The notes beneath the pieces were generated by a model. The model was not told the origin of the DNA. It saw only the letters and a list, made by a program, of their open reading frames with translations, and made no database searches. A stretch of DNA of 64,000 bases. It comes from Lachnospiraceae bacterium. Lineage in GTDB: Bacteria; Bacillota; Clostridia; Lachnospirales; Lachnospiraceae. Within the stretch, counting starts at the first letter, position 1; each line of letters starts with the position of its first letter. Shown here piece after piece: positions 33,574 to 42,654 of this stretch. The translations under genes were made by a program, and so were the position numbers. The stretch covers positions 1 through 64,000 of the forward strand of contig JAAUZX010000014.1 in NCBI GenBank assembly GCA_014804365.1, given 5' to 3'.

Positions 33574-34791
33574 CTAAACAGCCATCGTGTCCGATAACAT
33601 TCCCAACACCTCAGGGAACGGCTGTAAACTCCGTTCAAGAATCCCATGCATATGTGCTATTGCTACGCCGTAGTTAACGATCGGCACCCCCGCCGACCTT
33701 GCTGCTTCGACGCGCCGCTGCACCTCCTTTTCGTTGAGCATACAGCCGCCACAGTGCACGATCAGAGAAAGCCCGGAAAGATCATCGGGGAAGCCGCCGC
33801 CGGATGTAAACGTATATTCAGGCTTCACTCCCGCGTATTCCTCGATCCACTTCGGTATTTTTACCGTGCCGATATCGCCGCATTGCCGGTGGTGGGTACA
33901 GCCTTCCGAGATCAGCACCTTGTCGCCGTCCTTAAGTCCTGACAACGCCGCAGCGCCCTTTACCTGCTCTGCCAACTCTCCCTTATACCGTGCGAACAGG
34001 ATCGAAAACGATGTAAGCATGATTTCTTCCGGCACATCTTTAGAAACTCTGTCAAACGCCTGCGAGTCCGTGATGACAAGCCTCGGCTTCCCGGGCAGCA
34101 CCGCCAGCGTATCCGGCAGTTCCTCGGGCTGACAGCCGACGAACGTGCAGTGATGATCCAGAATTTCGCGCATGGTCTGCTGCTGCGGAAGTATCAGTCT
34201 TCCCTTGGGAGTGGCCGCGTCCACGGGAATTACCAAGACCACAACGTCACCGTCACGCAGCAGATCGGCAATGATGTACTTTTCGTTTTGCAGGCTCCCT
34301 GCAAACTCACCGATTCTTGTTTTGAGGACGTTTACATTTTCGCCCGTTACGGCGCTTAAGTAGAGCGAGTCTCCGTGGAGCGACGGCCTTTCGGATAGCA
34401 GATCGGCTTTGTTATACGCAATCAGATACGGTAGGCTGCGCTCCTTAAAAAGCGCAATCAGTTCATTATCCTTTGCTGACAGCCCCTGTGACGCGTCCAC
34501 AACAAGCACCGCAACATCGGTCTTTACAAGTATCTCTCGCGCCTTTTTGACGCGCAGCGCACCAAGCTCGCCCTCATCGTCAAGCCCAGGCGTGTCGATA
34601 ACGACGACCGGTCCGAGCGGTAGCAGCTCCATTGCCTTACGGACGGGGTCGGTAGTCGTGCCGCGAACCTCGGACACTACCGAAAGCTCCTGCCCCGTGA
34701 ATGCGTTTACAAGACTGGATTTTCCCGCGTTGCGCATACCGAAAAAGCCTATGTGCAGGCGCTCAGCGGATACGGTATCATTTAATCCCAT
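33574..34791 (-). CDS. hydF: [FeFe]-hydrogenase maturation GTPase HydF
   Basis: A 405-residue protein that serves as the scaffold on which the two-iron subcluster of the hydrogenase H-cluster is assembled before transfer. The N-terminal GTPase domain has Walker A GMRNAGKS (18-25), DTPGLDDEG, and NKAD (in YNKADLL). The C-terminal iron-sulfur domain has Cys298 in CTHHRQCGDIG and Cys347/Cys350 in HCGGC, the expected ligands. Full length. Last gene of hydE-hydG-hydF, 15 bp after hydG. Confidence 0.97.
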   Translation of the reverse strand: MGLNDTVSAERLHIGFFGMRNAGKSSLVNAFTGQELSVVSEVRGTTTDPVRKAMELLPLGPVVVIDTPGLDDEGELGALRVKKAREILVKTDVAVLVVDASQGLSAKDNELIALFKERSLPYLIAYNKADLLSERPSLHGDSLYLSAVTGENVNVLKTRIGEFAGSLQNEKYIIADLLRDGDVVVLVIPVDAATPKGRLILPQQQTMREILDHHCTFVGCQPEELPDTLAVLPGKPRLVITDSQAFDRVSKDVPEEIMLTSFSILFARYKGELAEQVKGAAALSGLKDGDKVLISEGCTHHRQCGDIGTVKIPKWIEEYAGVKPEYTFTSGGGFPDDLSGLSLIVHCGGCMLNEKEVQRRVEAARSAGVPIVNYGVAIAHMHGILERSLQPFPEVLGMLSDTMAV

Positions 34792-34806
34792 AGCTGTGTC
34801 CTTTCG

Positions 34807-36255
34807 TTAAAAACGGAAATCGCGGCGGCCTAAGTTCTTGATATCCTCAATGTTGCGCCGCGCGATCTCGCGCACCTTTTCCTTAGGTATACGCTCCAGC
34901 TCGCGCTCCACCATCTCGTAGCCGACACGTTTTGTGTCCTCTAGGGCATAGTCCTCGAGATACTCCGAGAGCGTCATAAGCGCGTTGGGGTGGCAGCAGT
35001 TGAGTATCTGTCCGCTCTTGCACAGGCTCATAAAGCGGTCGCCCGTTCGTCCCTCGCGATAACATGCGGTGCAGAATGATGGGATATGTCCGCTCTCCAT
35101 AAGCCACTTTACCACCTCGTCAAGCGTTCTCTGATCGGAAACGTCGAACTGCTCGGTGTCATGCGGGCGCGTTTCTTCCGTGTAGCCGCCGACCGACGTG
35201 CGCGAGCCGCCGCTTACCTGTGAAATTCCCAGACGGAGCAGCTTAGAGCGCACCTGCTCGGATTCGCGCGTAGATATGATCATTCCCGTATAAGGTACGG
35301 CAAGACGTATGCAGGCGGTGATCTTCGCGAAAGTCTCATCGTCAATACCGTTGTCGAATGCGGCAGGGTCGATATCGTCGGCGTGTTTGACACGCGGTAT
35401 GCTTATCGTGTGAGGACCTACGCCGTGAGCAGCCTCAAGGTGCTCCGCGTGCATAATAAGACCTGCAAATTCGTATTTATACATCTCCAACCCGAACAGA
35501 ACACCCAATCCCACGTCGTCAATGCCGCCCTCCATTGCCCTGTCCATTGCTTCAGTGTGGTAGGCATAGTCGTGCTTCGGTCCCGTGGGGTGCAGATTAA
35601 GATAGCTCTCCTTGTGGTAAGTCTCCTGGAAGAGAATATAGGTACCGATCCCTGCTTCTTTCAGCCTGCGGTAGTTCTCGACGGTGGTCGCGGCGATATT
35701 GACATTTACCCGGCGGATATCACCGTTCTTGTGATGAACGCTGTAAATTGTCTTAATACAGTCGAGTATGTACTCGATCGGGTTGTTGACAGGATCTTCC
35801 CCTGCCTCAATGGCAAGACGCTTATGTCCCATATCCTGAAGCGCTATGACTTCCTTCCTTACTTCCTCATGCGTAAGCTTTTTGCGCGTAATGTGCTTGT
35901 TTTTCATGTGATACGGACAGTAAACGCAGCCGTTAACACAGTAATTCGAGAGGTACAGCGGCGCGAAAATAACGATTCTGTTGCCGTAGAACGCAAGTTT
36001 GATCTCCTCTGCGATCTCGTACATCTTCTCGATCAGCTCAGGGTCCTCGCACGCCAGAAGAACCGATGCCTCTCGATGGGTAAGCCCGGCGCATACGCTG
36101 CCCGTCTCGGTCTTCCGGGGACGAGCCTTTTCGAGTATGCTCGCGATCAGCTCCTTGTTATTTTTATTTTCCTCGGCATAAGCGAGGGTTGCTCGGATCT
36201 CCTCATCATTAATGAATTCCTCCGCTTTTAATGATTTAGGGTCATAATTACTCAT
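34807..36255 (-). CDS. hydG: [FeFe]-hydrogenase maturation radical SAM tyrosine lyase HydG
   Basis: A 482-residue radical SAM enzyme that cleaves tyrosine to supply CO and cyanide ligands of the H-cluster. The SAM-binding cluster motif is Cys106-x3-Cys110-x2-Cys113 (YCVNGCVYC). The C-terminal auxiliary cluster has FCTACYREGRTGDRF and a further Cys in LCKSG. GGSRTSVGGY is also typical of HydG, distinguishing it from ThiH. Starts inside the end of hydE (8-bp overlap). Confidence 0.97.
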   Translation of the reverse strand: MSNYDPKSLKAEEFINDEEIRATLAYAEENKNNKELIASILEKARPRKTETGSVCAGLTHREASVLLACEDPELIEKMYEIAEEIKLAFYGNRIVIFAPLYLSNYCVNGCVYCPYHMKNKHITRKKLTHEEVRKEVIALQDMGHKRLAIEAGEDPVNNPIEYILDCIKTIYSVHHKNGDIRRVNVNIAATTVENYRRLKEAGIGTYILFQETYHKESYLNLHPTGPKHDYAYHTEAMDRAMEGGIDDVGLGVLFGLEMYKYEFAGLIMHAEHLEAAHGVGPHTISIPRVKHADDIDPAAFDNGIDDETFAKITACIRLAVPYTGMIISTRESEQVRSKLLRLGISQVSGGSRTSVGGYTEETRPHDTEQFDVSDQRTLDEVVKWLMESGHIPSFCTACYREGRTGDRFMSLCKSGQILNCCHPNALMTLSEYLEDYALEDTKRVGYEMVERELERIPKEKVREIARRNIEDIKNLGRRDFRF

Positions 36256-37312
36256 AGCGTTTTCCTTTCCTGATATCTCCGATATCTGTTGCGATCTCGT
36301 ATCCTATTGAATTCATTCGCTGTTCGAGACGGCTTCTGGACTGAGCTGACTCATCGCCCGTGTATATCTTGTTGTCGTACAGCTCGTATTTGTTCCGCAC
36401 CGAAATCGGTGACAAATTCGGCATCACTACATTCGCACCTGAGAGTATACCGCGCTCCCTTCCATCCGGGGCAATCGTGCCCAGCGCCGTTGTCGCTGGC
36501 AGCAGCACCGGCGGATAAATCAGCCGTATGATCGACAGCAGAAAGCAGGTCAGTTCAAGCGTTCCCGGCGGCTCGTCCTTAAACGGCGTGTCATGGTGCG
36601 GGACAAACGGCCCGATTCCGCACATATCGGGCTTGAAATTTTCAATAAACTTCAGATCCTCTGCAAGCTCCCTCGATGTCTGAAAAGGCGATCCCACCAT
36701 AAAACCGCAGCCCACCTGATAACCGAGCCCACGCAGATCGTTAAGGCAGCGCATACGGTTGTCAAACGACATCTCCGGCGGATGCAGGCGTTCGTAGTGC
36801 GCTCTGTCGGCGGTTTCGTGACGTAGAAGATACCTGTCCGCGCCTGCTTCACGCAGCGCTGCATAGCTCTCAAGACTCCGCTCGCCAAGCGAGAGCGTTA
36901 CCGCGCAGTCAGGGTGCGCCGACTTTAATTGTCGGATCATGCCGCACATGACCTCGTCCGAGAAATACGCGTCTTCGCCGCCCTGCAGAACAACCGTGCG
37001 GAAGCCGAGTAAATAGCCTTCATCGGCACATTCAAGTATCTGCTCCTCTGTCAGGCGGTAGCGGTCGCAACTACGGTTGCTTCGTCGAATCCCGCAGTAC
37101 AGACAGTCATTCTTACAGATGTTGCCGATCTCGATCAGTCCGCGCACGAACACCGCGTTTCCGTAGATCTCACGCCGTACCCTGACGGCGTGTTCTGCGA
37201 GAAAAGCCGCAGCATCAGCGGAGCGGTTTTCGATCAGATATTGATACTCCTCCCCGACAAGGCTGCGTTCCGTAATCAACCGTTCTGCCAGCTCTTTCAT
37301 ACGCTCATTCAT
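36248..37312 (-). CDS. hydE: [FeFe]-hydrogenase maturation radical SAM protein HydE
   Basis: A 354-residue radical SAM protein. Cys66-x3-Cys70-x2-Cys73 in NICKNDCLYCGIRRSN binds the cluster; GFRTVVLQGGEDAYF and the C-terminal PNLSPISVRNKYELYDNK are diagnostic of HydE over BioB and PylB. It acts with HydG and HydF in building the two-iron subcluster. No hydrogenase structural gene is in the window. Immediately upstream is a 12-codon remnant discussed separately. Confidence 0.96.
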   Translation of the reverse strand: MNERMKELAERLITERSLVGEEYQYLIENRSADAAAFLAEHAVRVRREIYGNAVFVRGLIEIGNICKNDCLYCGIRRSNRSCDRYRLTEEQILECADEGYLLGFRTVVLQGGEDAYFSDEVMCGMIRQLKSAHPDCAVTLSLGERSLESYAALREAGADRYLLRHETADRAHYERLHPPEMSFDNRMRCLNDLRGLGYQVGCGFMVGSPFQTSRELAEDLKFIENFKPDMCGIGPFVPHHDTPFKDEPPGTLELTCFLLSIIRLIYPPVLLPATTALGTIAPDGRERGILSGANVVMPNLSPISVRNKYELYDNKIYTGDESAQSRSRLEQRMNSIGYEIATDIGDIRKGKRYE

Positions 37313-37343
37313 CGGACTTCACACTCGCTACTCTTGTTCCCAT
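37305..37343 (-). pseudogene. 12-codon ORF before hydE, possible remnant of a TM1266-type regulator gene
   Basis: An ATG with a strong GGAGGG site opens a short frame reading MGTRVASVKSDE, ending in a stop that overlaps the hydE start. The first residues resemble the start of the small iron-only-hydrogenase system regulator (TM1266 family), which often precedes these maturation genes. It may be the scar of an internal deletion that kept both ends, or simply a leader peptide. Tentative. Confidence 0.3.
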
Positions 37344-37356
37344 AAAAACCCTCCAA

Positions 37357-37388
37357 CCAAAAAAGCCGCGTCCTATACAAGACACGGC
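37357..37388 (-). terminator. Terminator between the DUF6465 gene and hydE
   Basis: Minus strand GCCGTGTC, 8-base loop, GACGCGGC (one mismatch), followed by six T residues. It ends transcription from the DUF6465 gene, or attenuates entry into hydEGF if no promoter lies between. Confidence 0.75.
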
Positions 37389-37504
37389 ATGTTATCATAC
37401 CCAAAATACAAGCTGCAATACACGCGGTATCACACCTTGCTCTATTCCATATAGCCGTGCCTTTCCTCAGACCGAAGTCTTTATGTCAGGCGACAAAAAC
37501 ATTC

Positions 37505-37861
37505 CTAAAAAAGATTCACTTTCCCGACAATGCCGTCATTAATGACATAGTAAGCAGTGAAATCCTCCGGTTTAATATAGATCTGCATATTTTCGATAGA
37601 TTCTCTCTGATGACCCTTAGCGCAATAGTGAGATTTCACCCGCTCAGTCACCTCTTCCATAGTTACCTCATACTCCCGATACTGCAGAAACACTTCGGGC
37701 ACCACATCCTTCTTTACAGACGCCTGTTTCTCATCTGCGCTTTTTACTTCAGAGTCTGTCACAATCTTTGCACTTTCCTCTGCTCCGGACACTGCCGGAA
37801 TAACCGCTTCACCCTTCATCTCTGTTTCCATTGTGTTTCCTGTTAACTCCTTCTTGTCCAT
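37505..37861 (-). CDS. DUF6465 family protein
   Basis: About 118 residues from the ATG at 37861, which follows AAGGGGGAG. An in-frame ATG at 37996 is excluded because the likely promoter (37959-37987) falls inside that extension. A disordered N-terminus rich in Lys, Glu and Ala is followed by a compact C-terminal domain with VFLQYREYEVTMEEVTERV, IYIKPEDFTAYYVIND and GKVNLF. The pattern matches DUF6465, a small Clostridia family of unknown function, possibly related to amphipathic or cell-surface-associated proteins. Confidence 0.82.
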   Translation of the reverse strand: MDKKELTGNTMETEMKGEAVIPAVSGAEESAKIVTDSEVKSADEKQASVKKDVVPEVFLQYREYEVTMEEVTERVKSHYCAKGHQRESIENMQIYIKPEDFTAYYVINDGIVGKVNLF

Positions 37862-37958
37862 CAACTTCTCCCCCTTGCGCCGGTTCGCCGGCTTCCTCTG
37901 TATCTGTAGTGACGCACGCACCCCCTGCGCACACCCCATCATCATAACAACTATTGCT

Positions 37959-37987
37959 ATTGTAACATTGTTTCCCTTAATCCACAA
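37959..37987 (-). promoter_or_regulatory. Predicted promoter of the DUF6465 gene
   Basis: Minus strand TTGTGG, 17 bp, TACAAT, about 95 bp before the chosen start codon. Confidence 0.45.
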
Positions 37988-38028
37988 GTAATACATGTCG
38001 GATTCGAATATTCAAATATTTGCAACAA

Positions 38029-38072
38029 CAAAAAGACCGGCGCCCACACAGTCTCCCATATGTCCGCCAGTC
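38029..38072 (-). terminator. Terminator of the epimerase-GH130 operon
   Basis: Minus strand GACTGGCG pairs with CGCCGGTC (one G-U pair) and is followed by TTTTTG. It lies about 75 bp past the GH130 stop. Confidence 0.65.
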
Positions 38073-38145
38073 CCATTATTATCTTTTTACTTCTATAAAA
38101 CTTCTGCCACGCCTCTTACGCCGTGAAACATCCGTTCCGCACGAA

Positions 38146-39168
38146 TTATCTAATGCCGATCTCCGTATCAGACTCCGTTACATGGCTGTGCGTCTTGATA
38201 TAGTCCACGATCTCGTCCAGCTTCGTGAATGCAAGGCCCACATAGCTGTCCGCACATCCATAATACAATGCGATCTTGCCACTCTCGGAGTCATGAATGG
38301 TTGCGCACGGGAAACATACATTCGGTACGAATCCTCTCTCCTCATACCACTCTTCCGGTGTCAGCAGGAAGTTCTCACATCTGTAAAGTACCTTGGACGG
38401 ATTGTCGATATCGAGAATCGCGCCGCCGATGGAGTATACGAGTCCGTTGCAGGTTCCGCTTACGCCGTGGTAGAACAGGAGCCATCCTTCACTTGTCTCG
38501 ATCGGAGCAGCGCCGCCGCCGATCTTAACGGACTCCCACCACTCGGAGCTTCTGCCCATCACATGTCTGTGTCTGCCCCAATATACCATATCCGGACTCT
38601 CGCTTAAGAAGATATCGCCGAAAGGCGTATGCCCGGAATCCGAAGGTCTGCTTAAAAGCATGAACTTTCCGTTAATCTTACGAGGGAATAGCACCGCATT
38701 TCTGTTAAACGGAATAAAGGGATTCTCAATTCTCGTAAATGTCTTGAAGTCCGTGGTCTTCGCCATACCGATGGAAGCGCCGTAGAAATCCTGACACCAG
38801 ATGATATAGTAGGTATCCTCCACCTTAACCAGCCGGGGATCATATGCATAGATCGGCATGAAGTCATTGCCTTCCTCGTCTTTAAAGGGAATCTTCTCCT
38901 TATCAAATTCCCAATGAATCGCATCCTTGCTGTGTCCCAAATAGATATACGGAATGCCGTTAGTCTGCTCTCCTCTGAATACGCCGATAAATTCATCGCC
39001 GTAAGGCATAACCGCACTGTTAAAAATTCTCGCCACACCCTCAACCGGATTTCTGCCGATAATAGGATTCTCATTATACCGCCAGATCGGTGCGCCTTTT
39101 AAGCCTTCCGGCTTCTCCTGCCACGGCACATTTTTTACAGCAGGACTGATCATTTTCACTTCACTCAT
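38146..39168 (-). CDS. GH130 beta-1,4-mannooligosaccharide phosphorylase (GH130_2 type)
   Basis: A 340-residue five-bladed propeller phosphorylase without signal peptide. The catalytic Asp110 is in YAYDPRL, and the phosphate-binding basic residues are in SRPSD and the WWESVKIGGGAAP region. It removes mannose from the non-reducing end of manno-oligosaccharides as mannose 1-phosphate. Sequence style fits subfamily 2, distinct from the neighbouring MGP-type enzyme. Third gene of the operon; AAAGGAG lies 12 bp upstream. Phosphorolysis conserves energy, in keeping with the ABC import of the oligosaccharides. Confidence 0.92.
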   Translation of the reverse strand: MSEVKMISPAVKNVPWQEKPEGLKGAPIWRYNENPIIGRNPVEGVARIFNSAVMPYGDEFIGVFRGEQTNGIPYIYLGHSKDAIHWEFDKEKIPFKDEEGNDFMPIYAYDPRLVKVEDTYYIIWCQDFYGASIGMAKTTDFKTFTRIENPFIPFNRNAVLFPRKINGKFMLLSRPSDSGHTPFGDIFLSESPDMVYWGRHRHVMGRSSEWWESVKIGGGAAPIETSEGWLLFYHGVSGTCNGLVYSIGGAILDIDNPSKVLYRCENFLLTPEEWYEERGFVPNVCFPCATIHDSESGKIALYYGCADSYVGLAFTKLDEIVDYIKTHSHVTESDTEIGIR

Positions 39169-39211
39169 TTTGTAACTGTACTCCTTTCGCTCCTATGTTT
39201 TTATTTTACGG

Positions 39212-40387
39212 TTACTGTCTCGATAAGAATTCGAGGTTCTTTTTGATCAGATCACACCTCTGTGCCACACACTCTACAGAGCGCAGCGGATCATTCGGTG
39301 TATTAAATACATAATCGATCAGCTTGTCGATCGTTGTTGTCGCCACATGCATCCTCGTATCACTGGACGCGTAATAAATATATACTTCTCCGTTATCTTT
39401 CGCAATAGCGCCGTTGGTGAACACCACATTCGACACATCGCCCACACGCTCGCCCTCTCTCGGTCCGATCAGCATGCCGGAGGGTTCCGCAATCACCTTG
39501 GAAGGATCGTTTAAATCTGTGGCAAACGCATAGATTACATAGCGCAGTCCGGCTGCCGTGTTTCTCACACCGTGAGCGATATGAATCCATCCCTTGTCTG
39601 TCTTGATCGGGGTTGCGCCCGCTCCGTTTTTCGCCTCGGTAATGGTATGGTACTTGCGCAGGGAAGTCATCTTCTCCTCGTCGATCACCGCATGGGTAAT
39701 ATCGTCGCACAGTCCGAAACCGATACCGCCGCCGGAACCTGTGTCGATGAAATCGTCCATCGGTCTTGTATAGAACGCATATTTACCGTTCACGAACTCC
39801 GGATGAAGCACCACATTTCTCTGCTGCGGGGAGCGGAGTGTGGTCAGATTATCCAGTCTCTCCCAGTTCTTTAAATCTTTTGTCCTTACGATACCTGCCG
39901 CAGCCACCGCTGCAGACAGATCATTCACTGTCTTATCCTTACTCTCGGAGCAGAACACACCGTAGATATAGCCGTCCTCATGCTTGGTCAGCCGCATATC
40001 ATACACATTTGTCTCCTCCGGACAGGTATCCGGCAGAAGGATCGGGTAATCCCAGAACTTAAAACCGTCGATTCCGCTGTCACTCTCCGCTACGCCGAAG
40101 AAAGACTTTCTGTCATTGCCCTCAATACGCGCTACGAGATAATACTTGCCGTTTAACTCGATTGCTCCGGAGTTCATGACCGCGTTAACACCGAGCCGCT
40201 CCATGAAATAGGGATTCGTCTCCGTATTCAGGTCATATTTCCACGTGAGCGGAATATGCTCTCTGGTCAGCACCGGATACTCATATCTGTCGTATATTCC
40301 GTTATATATTCCGGACTTCACATTTTTTCTGTTGATCAGTTTATTGTATTTCTCTAATTCCACATAGTAATTACCATGTAACATCAT
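39212..40387 (-). CDS. GH130 4-O-beta-D-mannosyl-D-glucose phosphorylase (GH130_1 type)
   Basis: A 391-residue cytoplasmic GH130 enzyme with catalytic Asp130 in NVYDMRL and the subfamily 1 segments [25 protein letters not shown] and [11 protein letters not shown]. It phosphorolyses mannosyl-glucose, the product of the 2-epimerase encoded just upstream, to mannose 1-phosphate and glucose. Starts 17 bp inside the epimerase gene, with GGAGGG upstream; a second ATG follows directly. The tight coupling supports the mannobiose to mannosyl-glucose route known from Bacteroides and Roseburia. Confidence 0.93.
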   Translation of the reverse strand: MMLHGNYYVELEKYNKLINRKNVKSGIYNGIYDRYEYPVLTREHIPLTWKYDLNTETNPYFMERLGVNAVMNSGAIELNGKYYLVARIEGNDRKSFFGVAESDSGIDGFKFWDYPILLPDTCPEETNVYDMRLTKHEDGYIYGVFCSESKDKTVNDLSAAVAAAGIVRTKDLKNWERLDNLTTLRSPQQRNVVLHPEFVNGKYAFYTRPMDDFIDTGSGGGIGFGLCDDITHAVIDEEKMTSLRKYHTITEAKNGAGATPIKTDKGWIHIAHGVRNTAAGLRYVIYAFATDLNDPSKVIAEPSGMLIGPREGERVGDVSNVVFTNGAIAKDNGEVYIYYASSDTRMHVATTTIDKLIDYVFNTPNDPLRSVECVAQRCDLIKKNLEFLSRQ

Positions 40388-41558
40388 TGTTGCCCTCCGC
40401 TCTTCTAATCACTTCCAGACACATTCTGCCGTTATGATACGGACATTTCCAAGGTTCCACAATAGGCTTGCCGCTCACTGCCTTACCCTCTCTGTCCACA
40501 ATCCAGAACCATTCTGACCCTTCTCTCTTATCAACCACATAATTCCTGATAAATTCCCATTCCGCCTCGGCAGCATCCCTGTATTCCGTATGCTCCGGTG
40601 CCAGCGCATAGGCATTCAAGAATCCGACTATCGCCTCCGCCTGCACCCACCAGATGCGATTCTGATCCACCACACCCTTCTCGCACTCGTTCGCAAAAGA
40701 ATGTCCGTCAAAAGCCACCTTATATACTTGACCGGTTAAGTCAAGAATAATCGGAAGCATTTTCTCTTCATATGCCTTCTCTCCCAAAACGTCCGTGCCT
40801 CTGCGGATCAGCCATGCCGCCTCAATATCATGCCCGTAAGAGTGCAGATCTAAGATCGAGTTCATCTCTCTATCGAAGAACACTTCCTGCCTGTGAAGCT
40901 CCGGATTATAGATTTTATCCGCGATGGTATCTAAGATCCACTCCAGACGTTTCTTCACATCAGCATCACCGCTCACGCGGTACAGTTCCGTATACGCCTC
41001 AAACACATGTAAGAGCGTATTCATCGTCTTATCCGCGATCACGCCGTTCTCGGACAGCTTATCGTTCTCGATCTCCTTAAACTCTCTGTCGAAAGCTTCC
41101 TTATAGCCGATCTCGTCCGTACACCGTTCTTCTATGATCCGGAATAGCTCCATCGCAGTCTCAAGCGCCTCTTTATCTTTAGAAGCATCATAATAGGAAG
41201 ACAGCGCATAGATGGAAAACGCCTGATTATAGGTATGTTTCGTCGTATCCTCCGGTGTTCCGTCATAGGCAACCGACCAGAACACACCGCCCTTATCCTT
41301 GTCAACACAGTACTTCTGCATAAATTCATAACCGTGTTTCGCTTCCTGAAGCAGGGATTCATCGTGCAGTGTCATATACGCGTTCGCATAAAACCACGTG
41401 ATACGACTGTTTAAAATACACCCCTTCACAGCTTTCTTATCCACCTGCAGATCATAATCCATATACCCATAATAACCGCCGTTCTCATCATCCCGCAGCT
41501 TCTTCCAGAATGGAATAATACAGTCAGTCAGATGGTTCTTTATCTCTTCTACCATCAT
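40371..41558 (-). CDS. Mannobiose/cellobiose 2-epimerase (AGE family)
   Basis: A 395-residue alpha/alpha-barrel epimerase, the normal length of cellobiose 2-epimerases. The conserved catalytic-site blocks include [35 protein letters not shown] and [12 protein letters not shown], with the active-site histidines in the second and fourth. It converts beta-1,4-mannobiose to mannosyl-glucose. Its operon position next to the mannosyl-glucose phosphorylase makes mannobiose the likely substrate; cellobiose is also possible. It has its own promoter and an unusual 5' hairpin. Confidence 0.93.
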   Translation of the reverse strand: MMVEEIKNHLTDCIIPFWKKLRDDENGGYYGYMDYDLQVDKKAVKGCILNSRITWFYANAYMTLHDESLLQEAKHGYEFMQKYCVDKDKGGVFWSVAYDGTPEDTTKHTYNQAFSIYALSSYYDASKDKEALETAMELFRIIEERCTDEIGYKEAFDREFKEIENDKLSENGVIADKTMNTLLHVFEAYTELYRVSGDADVKKRLEWILDTIADKIYNPELHRQEVFFDREMNSILDLHSYGHDIEAAWLIRRGTDVLGEKAYEEKMLPIILDLTGQVYKVAFDGHSFANECEKGVVDQNRIWWVQAEAIVGFLNAYALAPEHTEYRDAAEAEWEFIRNYVVDKREGSEWFWIVDREGKAVSGKPIVEPWKCPYHNGRMCLEVIRRAEGNNDVTW

Positions 41559-41638
41559 CGCTTATTGTCTCCCCTCTTCGTTACTGTTCCTGTGCTCTCC
41601 GTCTGTTTCTCTAATTACCTTGCAATTTTTCTTATTTA

Positions 41639-41690
41639 TTATTTTACTCGTTTTTAAACTTAAATTTCGGTTTAAAAACGAGTAAAATAA
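41639..41690 (-). other. Perfect 21-bp stem-loop at the predicted 5' end of the epimerase mRNA
   Basis: The arms 41639-41659 and 41670-41690 are exact reverse complements (core ACTCGTTTTTAAAC) around a 10-base loop. The stem begins about 10 bases after the predicted transcription start and 80 bases before the start codon, with no U run after it. It may protect the mRNA 5' end or, as DNA, bind a dimeric regulator. Confidence 0.8.
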
Positions 41691-41705
41691 ATAACTTTAA
41701 TTTAA

Positions 41706-41733
41706 ATTATAAGGTAATTCGTAATAATGTCAA
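41706..41733 (-). promoter_or_regulatory. Promoter of the epimerase-GH130 operon
   Basis: Minus strand TTGACA (41728-41733), 16 bp, TATAAT (41706-41711), a perfect consensus pair. The surrounding 34 bases are nearly the same as at the lacI promoter (47744-47777), implying shared control, probably by that LacI protein. Confidence 0.8.
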
Positions 41734-41805
41734 CATACTAAGAACAAAACTGTCACCTTTACCCAAATATAATTTATTTTTTGTTCAACTTCACTACATG
41801 TACGA

Positions 41806-42654
41806 TTAACCTTTTACCGATCCTGCAGTCATGCCGCTGTAAATCTGCTTCTGGAAAAGGATGAATACAATGAGCGCCGGCAGGAGGGAAATAATAACAC
41901 CCGCACAGATCAGATTGTATTGGCTTCCGAGCGGTCCCACGAAGGTATACAGTGAGGTCGCCACCGTCGGATACAGCTTCTTGTTCTGCAGATACAGATT
42001 CGCACAGTAATACTCGTTGTATGTGCCCACGCCTTTTAAGATGCAGGCCGTAACGATCGCCGGACGCAGAAGCGGAAGCAGTATTTTATAGTAGATTTTA
42101 AAATATGATGCCCCGTCTATGATCGCCGACTCGTCTAACGATACGCTTATGTTCTCAAAGAACTGAATGTAAATATAGATCGCTATGACATCCGTACCGC
42201 ACATCATGATAATATATCCCACAAGGGAGTTGATCAGTCCCAGCTTAAACATGATCTCATATACCGCGATCTGCATAGCAACACCGGGAAGCAGCGTTGC
42301 AAACAGGAACAGGCTTCTGATCAATCCGTTGCCCGGAAACTGAAATCTGTTCAGTACATAAGCAAGAGATGTACCTACCAGCACGGACACTACCAAAACA
42401 CTTATCAGAATAATGGTAGAGTTCATAAATGCACGGCCCATATTGGCTCTTGTAAACGCATCCACGAAGTTGTGGAAGTTCAGCCAACTCTCCGGCAGCT
42501 CCATAACATTGGTCTGCGCGTACTCGGCCTCTGTCTTAAATGCCGTGATCACGCAGGATACGATCGGCAGGACCGCTACAAAAGCAAAGAATACAAGTGA
42601 AAAATATTTTAAGAAAGTAAGTAAAACTTTACCGGTTTTCTGTAATGCTGTCAT
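41806..42654 (-). CDS. ABC sugar transporter permease (MalG type)
   Basis: A 282-residue inner-membrane subunit with six helices and the EAA loop in ESAIIDGASYFKIYYKILLPLLRP, the site that docks the ATPase. CUT1 family. The ATG follows directly on the stop of the partner permease. It works with the MalF-type subunit and the lipoprotein encoded upstream to import manno-oligosaccharides. No ATPase gene is present; a shared MsmK-type ATPase encoded elsewhere is expected, as is common in Firmicutes. Confidence 0.93.
   Translation of the reverse strand: MTALQKTGKVLLTFLKYFSLVFFAFVAVLPIVSCVITAFKTEAEYAQTNVMELPESWLNFHNFVDAFTRANMGRAFMNSTIILISVLVVSVLVGTSLAYVLNRFQFPGNGLIRSLFLFATLLPGVAMQIAVYEIMFKLGLINSLVGYIIMMCGTDVIAIYIYIQFFENISVSLDESAIIDGASYFKIYYKILLPLLRPAIVTACILKGVGTYNEYYCANLYLQNKKLYPTVATSLYTFVGPLGSQYNLICAGVIISLLPALIVFILFQKQIYSGMTAGSVKG

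Noticed and set aside
35383-36231. 282-residue plus-strand frame opposite hydG
   Set aside because: Wholly antisense to a clearly conserved enzyme gene; composition is that of a reverse-frame shadow and no domain is seen.
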